From CAYVUI01 sp964454745 (GTDB lineage Bacteria > Planctomycetota > Phycisphaerae > Sedimentisphaerales > Anaerohalosphaeraceae): a stretch of DNA of 25,831 bases. Of the stretch, positions 7,614 to 15,502 are shown piece after piece. Position 1 is the stretch's first letter. Each line of letters begins with the position of its first letter. Position numbers and translations under genes: made by a program. A model generated the notes under the pieces. The model saw only the letters and a list, made by a program, of their open reading frames with translations, was not told the DNA's origin and searched no databases. The stretch spans positions 1-25,831 of the forward strand of contig CAYVUI010000066.1 of assembly GCA_964454745.1 (NCBI GenBank). Reading direction: 5' to 3'.

Positions 7614-8744
7614 TTAGCTGCGTTTACGGATAAAGAATACGCCCGCCAGCAGAGCAGCCATTGATGCAGGTTCAGGGACTACAATCGGGTCATAGGCCAT
7701 CCAGAGCTGACCTTCGCGATCTCCATAAGTCACGACGGGAAAATCGTTTTCATCGAAGGTAAGGCCTACATCTGAATCCCACTCTGCCTGACCAATCACC
7801 TCTGAAATCCAGCCGGATGTTCCATCATTGTATGCAAAGATCAGATTACCATCTTGCCCATATATTTCTTGCTTATATACCAGACCCAATCCGCCTTTTG
7901 AGTCTGCTTTGAGAGTAAAGGCTGGATCATCAGGGTCGCCAAATTCTAATTGTGCGATCTGACCGTAGGTCCAGGATGCAGTTTGCGGGTCAAAAGTAGC
8001 ATATTTAAGATACCTGTCATCCTGATAGACCACATATGGGATGTCATTTGCTGTCATGGCCATATCCAGATAAGAAGCATTGGGTATTTCCTGATTCCAT
8101 TGGCCATTATTTTCGAATGGATCAGAAATGATCCATTCATTTCCGGTTAAAGGGCCTTTCACAGCATAATAAAGTCGCCGGCCTTCGATAAAAGCGACAT
8201 TTGCCTGGTTTAAGCTGTCAAATGCAAGTGCGTAACTTCCCGTTTGTATATCGTGATTATCAGGTGAGCTGATTTCAGAATAGAACCATCCGTTTCCACT
8301 GAATGTCGCAAGGGTTAGATCATACTGGTGGCCAAAAAGGACAGCGGGCTGGGAATTCTGGTTGAAGGCTATTGAGGGCTTTTGATAGCTTGGAAGCTGG
8401 AAGCCAAGATTATGGTTGCTCCAGCCGGTTTTTGTAAGCATATTGATATTGCCAAGCTCGTCCGCAAAACCAACGTTTCCATTGGGCGCACTCGCTCCAT
8501 CGATAGCACCATAAACTGTAAATGGGCTGGATATCCATCCGGCCGGGGTCAAGGTGTCGACCGAACCCGGACCGCCATACGCTACTGTGGGCCAGGTTTG
8601 ACCGGTTCGCATGGCAATAGCCGAACGAAGTCCCTTTCTGCCGGTTTGTTCTCCGACGAGCGAGTGATGCCAGATTCTGCCCGCAAAACCGGACAAGCTG
8701 AAAATACAAACAATTACGATTGAGAATTGAACGAGTCTGCGCAT
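7614..8744 (-). CDS. PEP-CTERM secreted protein, probable beta-propeller
   Basis: A 376-residue exported protein. The signal peptide is residues 1 to about 21 (MRRLVQFSIVIVCIFSLSGF). The C-terminus is a PEP-CTERM sorting signal: VVPEPASMAALLAGVFFIRKRS split as VPEP, a hydrophobic stretch and a basic tail. The signal is normally cleaved by an exosortase during surface delivery. The middle contains repeats such as QPAVLFGHQYDLTLATF, GGLGLVYKQ and DFPVVTYGDREGQLWMAYD. These resemble those of the downstream dockerin-like protein, so the two look like diverged paralogues with different C-terminal sorting modules. The ATG at 8744 has an excellent AGGAGG 8 nt upstream and a strong promoter at 8798-8825. 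The ligand or function is unknown. Confidence 0.85.
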   Translation of the reverse strand: MRRLVQFSIVIVCIFSLSGFAGRIWHHSLVGEQTGRKGLRSAIAMRTGQTWPTVAYGGPGSVDTLTPAGWISSPFTVYGAIDGASAPNGNVGFADELGNINMLTKTGWSNHNLGFQLPSYQKPSIAFNQNSQPAVLFGHQYDLTLATFSGNGWFYSEISSPDNHDIQTGSYALAFDSLNQANVAFIEGRRLYYAVKGPLTGNEWIISDPFENNGQWNQEIPNASYLDMAMTANDIPYVVYQDDRYLKYATFDPQTASWTYGQIAQLEFGDPDDPAFTLKADSKGGLGLVYKQEIYGQDGNLIFAYNDGTSGWISEVIGQAEWDSDVGLTFDENDFPVVTYGDREGQLWMAYDPIVVPEPASMAALLAGVFFIRKRS

Positions 8745-8797
8745 GATTGCCCTCCTGAATTAAATATTAACCACGTTACTCCACTCCACTGAAAGTA

Positions 8798-8825
8798 ATC
8801 ATACAACGCATACTCAGTTTGTCAA
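8798..8825 (-). promoter_or_regulatory. Strong sigma70-like promoter of the PEP-CTERM/dockerin pair
   Basis: On the minus strand, a consensus TTGACA (8820-8825) is separated by 16 nt from TATGAT (8798-8803). The predicted leader is about 47 nt and contains AGGAGG before the ATG at 8744. Confidence 0.7.
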
Positions 8826-9134
8826 GGGAAAATGTCTGGAATTTATGAGAAGTTTCGGTCTTGCGGAAATTTTTTCAAAAAAAGAAAAACTTTTTTCACG
8901 GCTGTGTATTTCTTAAAAAGGATATTATTGGACGAAGAAAGAAGAGCCAGAATGTCATGAATACATGTGCCGAAATAGAGGAAACTGCCCGCCTGCCGCT
9001 CAATATATTGTGGTCTTGTAGATCGTTCGCGGAAAATTGCCGCCTCCATAGTGATTCAAGCGAAAAGCCCGGCCTATCCGATATCAAACCTGTCAATGGA
9101 ATGATGAATTCAAAAATACATAAGGGAGTCAAAG
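8826..9134. other. Intergenic region between divergent genes
   Basis: About 309 nt lie between the minus-strand promoter and the small plus-strand gene. The left half is A-rich. An open frame runs through it on the plus strand from 8957, but that frame overlaps the small gene out of phase and shows no conserved pattern or good ribosome binding site. I see no convincing -35/-10 pair for the small gene and no stable RNA structure. Confidence 0.5.
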
Positions 9135-9284
9135 ATGAGCAAGCAGGAAGTAATCAGTTTCATCATGGAAATCAACCGCGGAGCGAAGGAAGATTTTCTC
9201 GACCAGTTTCAGAAGGAAGAGCTGGATATTTACCTTGAGCACCTTCTCGACGCGGATGTGATGCCTGCTCGACTGGTCGCATAA
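9135..9284 (+). CDS. Small acidic protein, 49 residues, unknown function
   Basis: ATG 9135 to TAA 9282-9284 encodes a 49-residue protein that starts MSKQEVISFIMEINRGAKED and ends ADVMPARLVA. It has AGGGAG 6-7 nt upstream of the ATG, and a perfect intrinsic terminator follows at 9363-9394, so it looks like a complete monocistronic unit. Composition is charged and acidic, with no signal peptide or membrane segment. Spacing of hydrophobic residues (VISFIMEI, DFLDQF, LDIYLEHLL) suggests two or three amphipathic helices. I do not recognise the family. It could be a small regulator or adaptor. Codon use (GAC, CTC, GCG, CTG) matches the neighbouring real genes, which supports coding. It is divergent from the PEP-CTERM gene and convergent with a sulfatase gene. 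Confidence 0.65.
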   Translation: MSKQEVISFIMEINRGAKEDFLDQFQKEELDIYLEHLLDADVMPARLVA

Positions 9285-9362
9285 CGGATCCGGCGCAAGA
9301 CACCACAGGAAATCAAGCGACACAAGACTTCACAGAAATATCGAGGTAGAAAAAGGGGTTGG

Positions 9363-9394
9363 GGATGACCACGTGATCCGGGTCATCCTTTTTT
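9363..9394 (+). terminator. Strong intrinsic terminator, possibly bidirectional
   Basis: GGATGACC (9363-9370) and GGTCATCC (9381-9388) form an 8-bp perfect stem with a 10-nt loop, followed by TTTTTT. It ends the small-protein transcript. It also begins right after the stop codon of the convergent sulfatase. On the minus strand a T5 run occurs a few bases beyond the stem, so it may act both ways. Confidence 0.85.
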
Positions 9395-10964
9395 ATGCGC
9401 CGCTTTCGGCCGTGGGAAAATTGGGGCTGTAGGGGATCGCTTTTTTCTGGAGATTCAGCTTGCCGTCTTTAAGCCACGGCAATCCCCGGCAGGCAAGATG
9501 GGCAATCATTTTCTGTTCCCAGCTTTTAAGAAGTTGGCGATGCTCCGGATTCTTTGCCAGGTCATACAGTTCGTCGGGATCGTTTGCAAGGTCAAACAAC
9601 TGCTGCCGGCCGGAAATGGTAAAGTAGACGTATTTGTACTTTGCATCCGTAAGGGCCACCCAGGAATTCTCCTTCCAGTAGCATGTTCCGTGTTCCAGGT
9701 CCAGCACTTCCCGCCATTTTGCATTCGGATCGGCAATTACATTCAGCATAGATTCACCGTCGACCGTTTCGGGGATGTCCAGTCCCGCGGCATCGAGAAA
9801 TGTCGGAAAGATATCGCGAAGCTCGACCAGGTGGCTGCGAACCTGTCCGCGGGCGGTGTTTCGGGTTTTTGCAAGGGAATCCGGCCAGCGAACGATCATC
9901 GGGATACGGGTTGAAGCTTCATAGGGGTACGTTTTTCGCCAGAGGTAATGGTCGCCCATCATTTCGCCGTGATCGCTGGTAAACAGGATCAGGGTATTTT
10001 CATATTCGCCCCGCTGTTTCAAAGCTCTAAGAACCTTGCCGATCTGCTCGTCCACGTGTTCGATGGAGGCATAATAGGCCGCTTTTGCCGCCCGAATCTG
10101 ATCGGCAGGGGCCTTCCCACGCGGCTGATGGGGTGAAGTTTCCAGCTCAAATTCGATTCCGCCGAACTGTTCCCGTGCCCAGTCGCCCACCACAGGTTCG
10201 GGATAATTGACGTTCTTATATTTCTCCCAAAATCGCCTGGGCGGATCAAACGGCGGATGCGGCCGCTTGAAGGATACCTTTAAAAACCACGGTTGCGGAC
10301 CCTGATACTCTGTTAAGAAATCTGCCGCACGGTCAGCGGTAAAATTGGTTGCGTGGAGGTCATCGTCATAAAGAAACGGCCTGCCGCCGCGGTGGTCGGT
10401 GTAACCCAGCCCGGTGGCGTCGGGATCTTTATCCGGGTAGTTTTTTTCAAACCATTTGCGATAGTCGCATTTGAACCCATTTTCTGAGTTGAAACGCCAT
10501 GCTTCTTCGAGGACGACCGTCTGGTAGCCGTGTTTATGTGAAGCGAAGTGGTTTTTCCCGACCGCGTGGGTACGGTATCCTGCATTGGTAAATGTCCGGG
10601 GCATTTCAACGGGGTATTCTTTCGCCATTGGCATATAGCACAGCAATCCGTGCGACCAGGGTGCCTGTCCCGTCAGGATGCCCGCTCGGGCAGGGATGCA
10701 TGAGGGCGTTGAAGAATACGCCCGGGTAAAACGTGTCCCTTCTATGGCCAGCTGGTCAAGATTTGGTGTATGTACCCATTTGGACTCAGCGGAGATGGAA
10801 TCAGCCCGATGCTGATCGTCCATTAAAAAGAGAATGTTGATCCGGTTGTTTTGGTTTGGCTTGCGGGTGTGCCGGGGCATGCATGAACTGCCCGCAAGTG
10901 CACCTGCGACACCCAATCCGATTCCCGATTTTCCGGCTAATTGTAAAAACTCTCTTCGATTCAT
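9393..10964 (-). CDS. Sulfatase, Cys-type (FGly-dependent), Tat-exported
   Basis: A 523-residue sulfatase of the alkaline-phosphatase superfamily. The N-terminus has a twin-arginine signal (NRREFLQLAGKSG) and a hydrophobic stretch ending in AGSSC, a possible but non-ideal lipobox. The metal-binding LMDDQHRADS lies at about 48-56. The formylglycine motif is SCIPARAGILTG, of the form C-x-P-x-R, with Cys89 converted to formylglycine by a maturation enzyme. A second metal site is in FTSDHGEMMGDH. It hydrolyses sulfate esters, probably on polysaccharides or choline-type substrates; the exact family is unresolved. No Shine-Dalgarno precedes ATG 10964. Instead an extended -10 TGCTATAAT ends 6 nt upstream, which suggests a leaderless transcript. 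The gene follows a CBM9-like PEP-CTERM gene on the same strand, separated by a terminator. Confidence 0.92.
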   Translation of the reverse strand: MNRREFLQLAGKSGIGLGVAGALAGSSCMPRHTRKPNQNNRINILFLMDDQHRADSISAESKWVHTPNLDQLAIEGTRFTRAYSSTPSCIPARAGILTGQAPWSHGLLCYMPMAKEYPVEMPRTFTNAGYRTHAVGKNHFASHKHGYQTVVLEEAWRFNSENGFKCDYRKWFEKNYPDKDPDATGLGYTDHRGGRPFLYDDDLHATNFTADRAADFLTEYQGPQPWFLKVSFKRPHPPFDPPRRFWEKYKNVNYPEPVVGDWAREQFGGIEFELETSPHQPRGKAPADQIRAAKAAYYASIEHVDEQIGKVLRALKQRGEYENTLILFTSDHGEMMGDHYLWRKTYPYEASTRIPMIVRWPDSLAKTRNTARGQVRSHLVELRDIFPTFLDAAGLDIPETVDGESMLNVIADPNAKWREVLDLEHGTCYWKENSWVALTDAKYKYVYFTISGRQQLFDLANDPDELYDLAKNPEHRQLLKSWEQKMIAHLACRGLPWLKDGKLNLQKKAIPYSPNFPTAESGA

Positions 10965-10970
10965 GGGGTT

Positions 10971-10979
10971 ATTATAGCA
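10971..10979 (-). promoter_or_regulatory. Extended -10 promoter at the sulfatase start
   Basis: The minus strand reads TGCTATAAT, then AACCCC, then the ATG at 10964. The TGn extension can compensate for the absence of a clear -35, which here would fall in the T-run of the upstream terminator. Confidence 0.55.
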
Positions 10980-10991
10980 GAATCAGGAATG

Positions 10992-11021
10992 AAAAAAAAG
11001 CCCGGCGGGTAAACCGGGCTT
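10992..11021 (-). terminator. Intrinsic terminator of the CBM9-like gene
   Basis: On the minus strand AAGCCCGG pairs with CCGGGCTT around an 8-nt loop and runs directly into a T-tract. A weaker TCCC/GGGA hairpin followed by T6 lies just before it (about 11025-11052), giving a tandem arrangement. Confidence 0.9.
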
Positions 11022-11097
11022 ATTGAAAAAATCCCTATAGCCTTTTGGGGAATGTAGTTAAGTAAAAAACCTGCCTGTATTCGGCGGATGAAATGTA

Positions 11098-11940
11098 CTA
11101 TCCGCGTTTTCGGACCAGCAGAAAGCCTCCCGCGAGCATCGAAAGGCTAAGCGGTTCGGGCAGGATGAGCAGGTGTTCCGCGATCTGCTCGGGGTTGTTG
11201 AATTTCCCTTGTTGTGTATTGTTTGCCACGGAGCCTTCAAGTATTCCGATTGCCGGATCATTGGGCAGGCTGGAATTGGCTGTGACATAGAGAGCATCAA
11301 ATTTGATAAGATCGCCGGCTCCAAGCGAGCCTCCCGCGATGGTTGCAGTGCCGGTATAGGCCCCGTATTCCTTGAAAATGGGGATTTTTGCTTCTACATA
11401 CTGCCACGTGCCGTCAAATGAGCTTGCAAAATCAAAGCCTGCCGGGAGCAGGGCGTCCTGGATGACTTCGTTTTCCATGGTGGCCCATCCGCCGGTTCCC
11501 GCCGAATCGAGCCCGATGCAGTATTGCTGGGCGTTTCGCTGCTGCCACGTCGGAAACCAGTCTCCAAAGTAGATGTTCAGGTCATTGGCGGCCGGGTGCG
11601 CGACAAAGAACTGAAAATGATCCTGGTTATTCCAGTTGATAAAGCTGTCGGACCGAAGCGGGGTCGCATCTTTGGCTTTGGCCGCAACGGTCAGGGACTG
11701 GCTGTTTAGGTCAAAACGGACGGCATAGGAGGCCTGAACCCGTTCGAGAAGCTGGGCTTCGGTGACGGTATTCCGCTTTTCATAGACCAGGTTCATATCG
11801 AGCCAGGTCGCGTTGTTCCAGTCGGAAATGTCTCCGTCGATGACAATCGGTGAATACTTAAGCTCGATGTCGTGGGTTTGAAAGCCCCCCAATGCGCTGG
11901 AAACGGCAAAGAGCAGGGTCAATGAGTACAAAAATTTCAT
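11098..11940 (-). CDS. PEP-CTERM protein with CBM9-like sugar-binding domain
   Basis: A 280-residue exported protein. The signal peptide is residues 1-18 (MKFLYSLTLLFAVSSALG). A CBM9/DOMON-like domain starts with SPIVIDGDISDWNNATW at about residues 30-46. This is the typical first strand of family 9 carbohydrate-binding modules, which in planctomycetes often stand alone or are fused to hydrolases. Later segments (DHFQFFVAH, WQYVEAKIPIF) fit the same fold. A PEP-CTERM tail (LPEP, hydrophobic stretch, RKRG) marks it for exosortase-dependent surface sorting. The start at ATG 11940 is chosen over the upstream in-frame start at 12027 because GGGAAGG precedes it and the signal peptide begins there. 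The gene has its own promoter and a strong terminator. It neighbours a sulfatase, consistent with polysaccharide handling. No catalytic motif is seen. Confidence 0.8.
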   Translation of the reverse strand: MKFLYSLTLLFAVSSALGGFQTHDIELKYSPIVIDGDISDWNNATWLDMNLVYEKRNTVTEAQLLERVQASYAVRFDLNSQSLTVAAKAKDATPLRSDSFINWNNQDHFQFFVAHPAANDLNIYFGDWFPTWQQRNAQQYCIGLDSAGTGGWATMENEVIQDALLPAGFDFASSFDGTWQYVEAKIPIFKEYGAYTGTATIAGGSLGAGDLIKFDALYVTANSSLPNDPAIGILEGSVANNTQQGKFNNPEQIAEHLLILPEPLSLSMLAGGFLLVRKRG

Positions 11941-11998
11941 GGTTACCTTCCCTGATAAAATACTTAAGATCCCTTTACTCCTCTCCAGATGTACAATC

Positions 11999-12027
11999 TT
12001 ATTACCATAAAAGCCCTGAAAAATCAA
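11999..12027 (-). promoter_or_regulatory. Putative promoter of the CBM9-like gene
   Basis: On the minus strand TTGATT (12022-12027) is followed by a 17-nt spacer and TAATAA (11999-12004). The match at -10 is only 4 of 6. The leader would be about 50 nt and includes the GGGAAGG ribosome binding site. Confidence 0.4.
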
Positions 12028-12161
12028 GTGTAAAATTCAGCCGCTGACTATTTTTACTTTCGACAGGTTTTTGAGATTGCTTTATGGCTGCTTGTGAAAA
12101 CCGATTCAAATTTGAGAAAATCTCGTTTTCAGGGTAGTCTTTTCCGCGTGAGAAGCTGTAT

Positions 12162-12190
12162 TTGACAAAACCGGGCAGTACTGCTATAAC
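12162..12190 (+). promoter_or_regulatory. Sigma70 promoter of the prfB-pepA-folE-PTPS operon
   Basis: A consensus TTGACA (12162-12167), a 17-nt spacer and TATAAC (12185-12190). Transcription should begin near 12197, giving a leader of about 57 nt before the prfB ATG at 12254. Confidence 0.8.
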
Positions 12191-12253
12191 TATGGGCCTA
12201 ATCGGCTCTTAAGAATATGTACACCTAAATGCAAGAGAATCGGAGAACTGGAC

Positions 12254-13379
12254 ATGGAAGCGTTTGAATTACGTGAAGCCATTGGCGAACTGACAGCAAG
12301 AATTGAAAAAATCCGGGGGTGGCTTTGACCTGCCTGAAAAACTAAAGGTCCGCGAGGAACTTGAAGCCCGCATGTCTGAACCCACTTTCTGGGATGATCC
12401 TGAAAACGCACAAAAGGTAGCCGCAAAGCTTTCCGCCTTAAAATCCATAACGGAACCGGTCCAAAAGGCCGAGACGGCGGTGGCGGACCTGTCGGATCTG
12501 TTCGAGCTGGCCCAGGAGGAGAACGACGAAGATACGCTCGAGGCCGTCGAAAACGATTACAGCGAACTGCTCGCCGTGTGTGACAAGATCGAAGTTTCGG
12601 GGATGCTAAACGGCCCGGACGATATGCGCGGGGCGTTTTTCTCGATTCACGCTGGGGCAGGGGGAACTGAATCCTGCGACTGGGCCTCGATCCTGCTTCG
12701 CATGTACACCCGCTATTTTGAGCAGAACGATTATTCCTTCGAGGAAATCGACTCGACCCCCGGTGAAGAAGCGGGAATCCGCTCGATGACACTGCGTGTT
12801 ACCGGCCCATTCGCTTTCGGCAAGCTCTCGTGTGAATCGGGCGTGCATCGCCTGGTTCGCATCAGCCCGTTTGATTCCAACGCGCGGCGGCATACTTCTT
12901 TTGCCGCGGTAGATGTCGTGCCGGAATACGAGGACGATATCGATATCGAGATCAACGATGACGACCTTCGCATCGATTACTACCGCGCTTCCGGCGCGGG
13001 CGGCCAGCATGTGAACAAAACTTCCTCGGCGGTGCGGATCACCCACCAGCCGACCGGGATCGTCGTCCAGTGCCAGAATGACCGTTCGCAGCACAAGAAC
13101 AAGGCCCAGGCGATGAAGATGCTCAAGGCCCGCCTGTATATGCTCGAAGAACAGAAACGTGATGCCGAACTGGCCAAGCTCTACGGCAACAAGGGCGAGA
13201 TCGCCTGGGGCAACCAGATTCGCAGTTATGTCATGCAGCCGTACCAAATGGTCAAGGACCACCGGACGGATCACCAGACCGGAAACGTTGACGCGGTCCT
13301 GGACGGCGACCTCGATCCGTTCATCGAGGCGTTCCTGCGTTTCCGCGCAGAAAAGAAAAACAAAGCCAAATCCAAATAG
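12254..13379 (+). CDS. prfB: Peptide chain release factor 2, with programmed +1 frameshift
   Basis: RF2 recognises UAA and UGA and triggers peptide release. A first frame of 24 codons starts at ATG 12254 (GGAG about 8 nt upstream) and stops at in-frame TGA 12326-12328. The ribosome then shifts +1, so reading continues with GAC at 12327 to TAG 13377-13379. The product is join(12254-12325, 12327-13379), 374 residues, the usual RF2 length. The stop-recognition tripeptide SPF (about 204-206) identifies RF2 rather than RF1. The peptidyl-transferase motif is GAGGQHVNK, with GGQ at about 249-251. The start MEAFELREAIGELTARIEKI matches RF2 N-termini only when both frames are joined. It is the first gene of an operon; pepA starts 13 nt later. 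Confidence 0.97.
12314..12329 (+). promoter_or_regulatory. prfB: RF2 autoregulatory +1 frameshift site
   Basis: The bases read CGG GGG TGG CTT TGA C. The slippery CTT, the in-frame TGA with C as the next base, and the Shine-Dalgarno-like GGGGGT three nt before CTT are the known elements of the prfB feedback switch. Low RF2 slows termination at TGA, so more ribosomes shift and make RF2. Confidence 0.95.
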
Positions 13380-13392
13380 GAGACAGATCATC

Positions 13393-14907
13393 ATGCCCAG
13401 ACCCTTTATCAAGGTAAACATCAAGGCTGCATCCACGAATGAGATTACGAAGATCAAAACCCCGCTTCTTGCCGTGGGGATTTACAAGGACCTCAAAATC
13501 AGCGGACAACTCAAACAGTTGGACACGGCTTTGAAGGGATGGCTGAAAAAAGTTGTCTCCATGAAGGATTTCGACGGCAGCGCCGGTGCGGAGTACCTGA
13601 TGTATACCGACGGCAAGATTCCCGCGGACCGCGTACTGCTGCTGGGCCTGGGTGAAAAGAAAAAGCTCAAGGTAGACGGCCTAAGAAGCGTGGCTAAGCA
13701 TTTTGCGCAGAAAGCGGTTTCGCTCAAGGTGGCGTCCGCGGCAGTTTCGCTGATCGACCCGGCCGAGAAAATTCACAACGGCAAGGCGACCGCCGCCCTG
13801 GTCCAGGCCCTGTGCCAGGGATCGTGGAAGTATGACGAGCTGATCGCTAAAGACAGCAACCCTCGCAAAAATTCGATTACGTATTCCCTGATAGCTCCGG
13901 ATAAAAAAGAACTGCGTGCGGCCAAGATCACGGCGGATGCCCAGCAGCGTGTGCGGGCCTTTGCCAATCAGCCGCCCAACGTGATGTACCCGATGGCCCT
14001 GGCAGCTCAGGCCAAAAAGATCGCCGCTGCCACACCCAACCTTACCTGCAGGGTCTACGACTTTAAGCAGCTCAAGGCCAAAAAGATGAACGGGATCATC
14101 GCGGTCGGCCAGGGGGCCGAGCATAAGCCCTGCATGATGGAGCTGAAATACTCACCGCCGAAGGCGCCGCCGAAGTCGCGGCCTGTGATCGGCCTGGTCG
14201 GCAAGGCGATTACTTTCGATGCCGGCGGGATTTCCATCAAGCCCTCGCAGGGAATGCAGGATATGAAAATGGATATGGGCGGTGGTGTCGCGGTTCTCGG
14301 CGCAATCGAGGCGATTGCCAAACTCAAGCTGCCGATTCGTGTCAATGCATTCATTTGCTCGGCGGAGAACATGCCAGGCGGTTCGAGCTATCGGCCCGGG
14401 GATATCATTACGACGTATTCCGGGAAAACCGTTGAGATCCAGAACACCGATGCCGAGGGACGCATGGTCATGTCGGATGGTATCGAACACGCCCGCAGGC
14501 TCAAATGCGATGTCATCATTGACGTAGCGACCCTGACCGGTGCCTGTATGGTCGCGCTGGGCAAGTACAAGGCCGGGCTGTTTACCAATGATGACAAGCT
14601 CAAAGATGCATTGCTCACTGCGGCAAAGACCACCGGTGAAGCCGTTTGGCCGCTGCCGTGCGGGGATGAGTATACCGAAGAGATGAAATCCGAGATCGCG
14701 GACCTGAAAAATATCGGTTCAAAATTGGGCGGGGCCTGCACGGCGGCCTCCTTCCTTCGCGAGTTCGCCGGCGAAGACAAGAAATGGGCGCACCTCGACA
14801 TCGCCGGCCCCGGGATGTATGATCCGGGCGTGAAGTCCGGCTCCGGCTCCCGTGCCTTTGGTGTATTTTTGCTGACACAATATGTACGTTCCCTTTGCGG
14901 AAAATAA
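13393..14907 (+). CDS. pepA: Leucyl aminopeptidase, M17 family
   Basis: A 504-residue cytosolic metallo-aminopeptidase. The C-terminal catalytic domain shows the M17 signature NTDAEGRMVMSD (351-362, with metal ligands Asp353 and Glu355) and the upstream metal and catalytic region VGKAITFDAGGISIKPS (269-285, including Lys271 and Asp276). Asp294 in MDMGGG is a further metal ligand. The N-terminal macro-like domain (about 1-170) contains RVLLLGLGEKKK. The enzyme removes N-terminal residues from peptides during protein turnover. ATG 13393 is chosen over earlier in-frame starts inside prfB because AGGAG lies 10-12 nt upstream and MPRPFIKVNIKAAS looks like a normal N-terminus. It lies between prfB and folE in one operon. 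Confidence 0.95.
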   Translation: MPRPFIKVNIKAASTNEITKIKTPLLAVGIYKDLKISGQLKQLDTALKGWLKKVVSMKDFDGSAGAEYLMYTDGKIPADRVLLLGLGEKKKLKVDGLRSVAKHFAQKAVSLKVASAAVSLIDPAEKIHNGKATAALVQALCQGSWKYDELIAKDSNPRKNSITYSLIAPDKKELRAAKITADAQQRVRAFANQPPNVMYPMALAAQAKKIAAATPNLTCRVYDFKQLKAKKMNGIIAVGQGAEHKPCMMELKYSPPKAPPKSRPVIGLVGKAITFDAGGISIKPSQGMQDMKMDMGGGVAVLGAIEAIAKLKLPIRVNAFICSAENMPGGSSYRPGDIITTYSGKTVEIQNTDAEGRMVMSDGIEHARRLKCDVIIDVATLTGACMVALGKYKAGLFTNDDKLKDALLTAAKTTGEAVWPLPCGDEYTEEMKSEIADLKNIGSKLGGACTAASFLREFAGEDKKWAHLDIAGPGMYDPGVKSGSGSRAFGVFLLTQYVRSLCGK

Positions 14908-14924
14908 TTGACGAAGGAAAATCC

Positions 14925-15500
14925 ATGACAGAATCCAGAAAAATTGACATCCCCCGGTTGGAAAATGCGGTACGTGAAATGCTCTTGGCTGTTGGCGAAG
15001 ACCCCCAGCGGGAAGGTTTGCAGGATACGCCCAGCCGCGTGGCGAATATGTACAGTGAGCTTCTGGCCGGCATGACCGCACAGCCGTCCGAGCATTTGCG
15101 GGTTTTCCATGAAGAGTATGATGAAATCGTCCTGCTCAAAGATATTCCGTTTTTCAGTGTATGCGAACATCACCTTATGCCGTTTATCGGTACGGCGCAT
15201 GTGGCGTACCTGCCGGCGGGCTGTGTGCTCGGCCTTTCCAAGATCGCCCGGATCGTGGATGTCTATGCCAAGCGGCTCCAGGTCCAGGAGCGGCTGACCA
15301 ATGAGATCGCCGATTTTATGATGACTTCCCTTGGGCCCAAGGGCGTCGCGGTCGTTCTCGAAGCCTCCCATTCGTGCATGACGATCCGCGGGGTCAAAAA
15401 ACCAGGCTCGACGATGGTTACATCCGCGCTGCGGGGCGGATTCAAAAAGGACCCGCGCACGCGAAGTGAGGTGCTCGCCTTAATCAATGGAAACCGGTGA
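14925..15500 (+). CDS. folE: GTP cyclohydrolase I
   Basis: A 191-residue enzyme that converts GTP to 7,8-dihydroneopterin triphosphate, the first step to folate and other pterins. The N-terminal EDPQREGLQDTPSRVANMY (about 25-43) is family-typical. Zinc ligands are Cys80 and His83 in FSVCEHHLMPF, and Cys151 in SCMTIRGVKKPG. The substrate-binding GLSKIARIVDVYAKRLQVQE lies at about 103-122. ATG 14925 has GAAGGA 6 nt upstream; the in-frame TTG at 14895 lacks such a signal. The gene starts 17 nt after pepA and ends 2 nt before the PTPS homologue, which would act on its product. Confidence 0.97.
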   Translation: MTESRKIDIPRLENAVREMLLAVGEDPQREGLQDTPSRVANMYSELLAGMTAQPSEHLRVFHEEYDEIVLLKDIPFFSVCEHHLMPFIGTAHVAYLPAGCVLGLSKIARIVDVYAKRLQVQERLTNEIADFMMTSLGPKGVAVVLEASHSCMTIRGVKKPGSTMVTSALRGGFKKDPRTRSEVLALINGNR

Positions 15501-15502
15501 AC

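Larger units (their letters stand above)
11941..12253. other. Divergent promoter region between the CBM9-like gene and prfB
   Basis: About 313 nt without a gene, holding a minus-strand promoter (11999-12027) and a plus-strand promoter (12162-12190). The central part, 12030-12160, is AT-rich and shows no convincing hairpin or small gene. Confidence 0.6.

Noticed and set aside
8861..9238. A 125-codon plus-strand frame upstream of and overlapping the 49-residue gene
   Set aside because: It overlaps the better-supported small gene out of phase, and no good ribosome binding site or conserved motif is seen.
13159..13392. An earlier start for the aminopeptidase inside prfB
   Set aside because: The extra residues are the out-of-frame shadow of prfB, and the ATG at 13393 has a ribosome binding site and a normal N-terminus.
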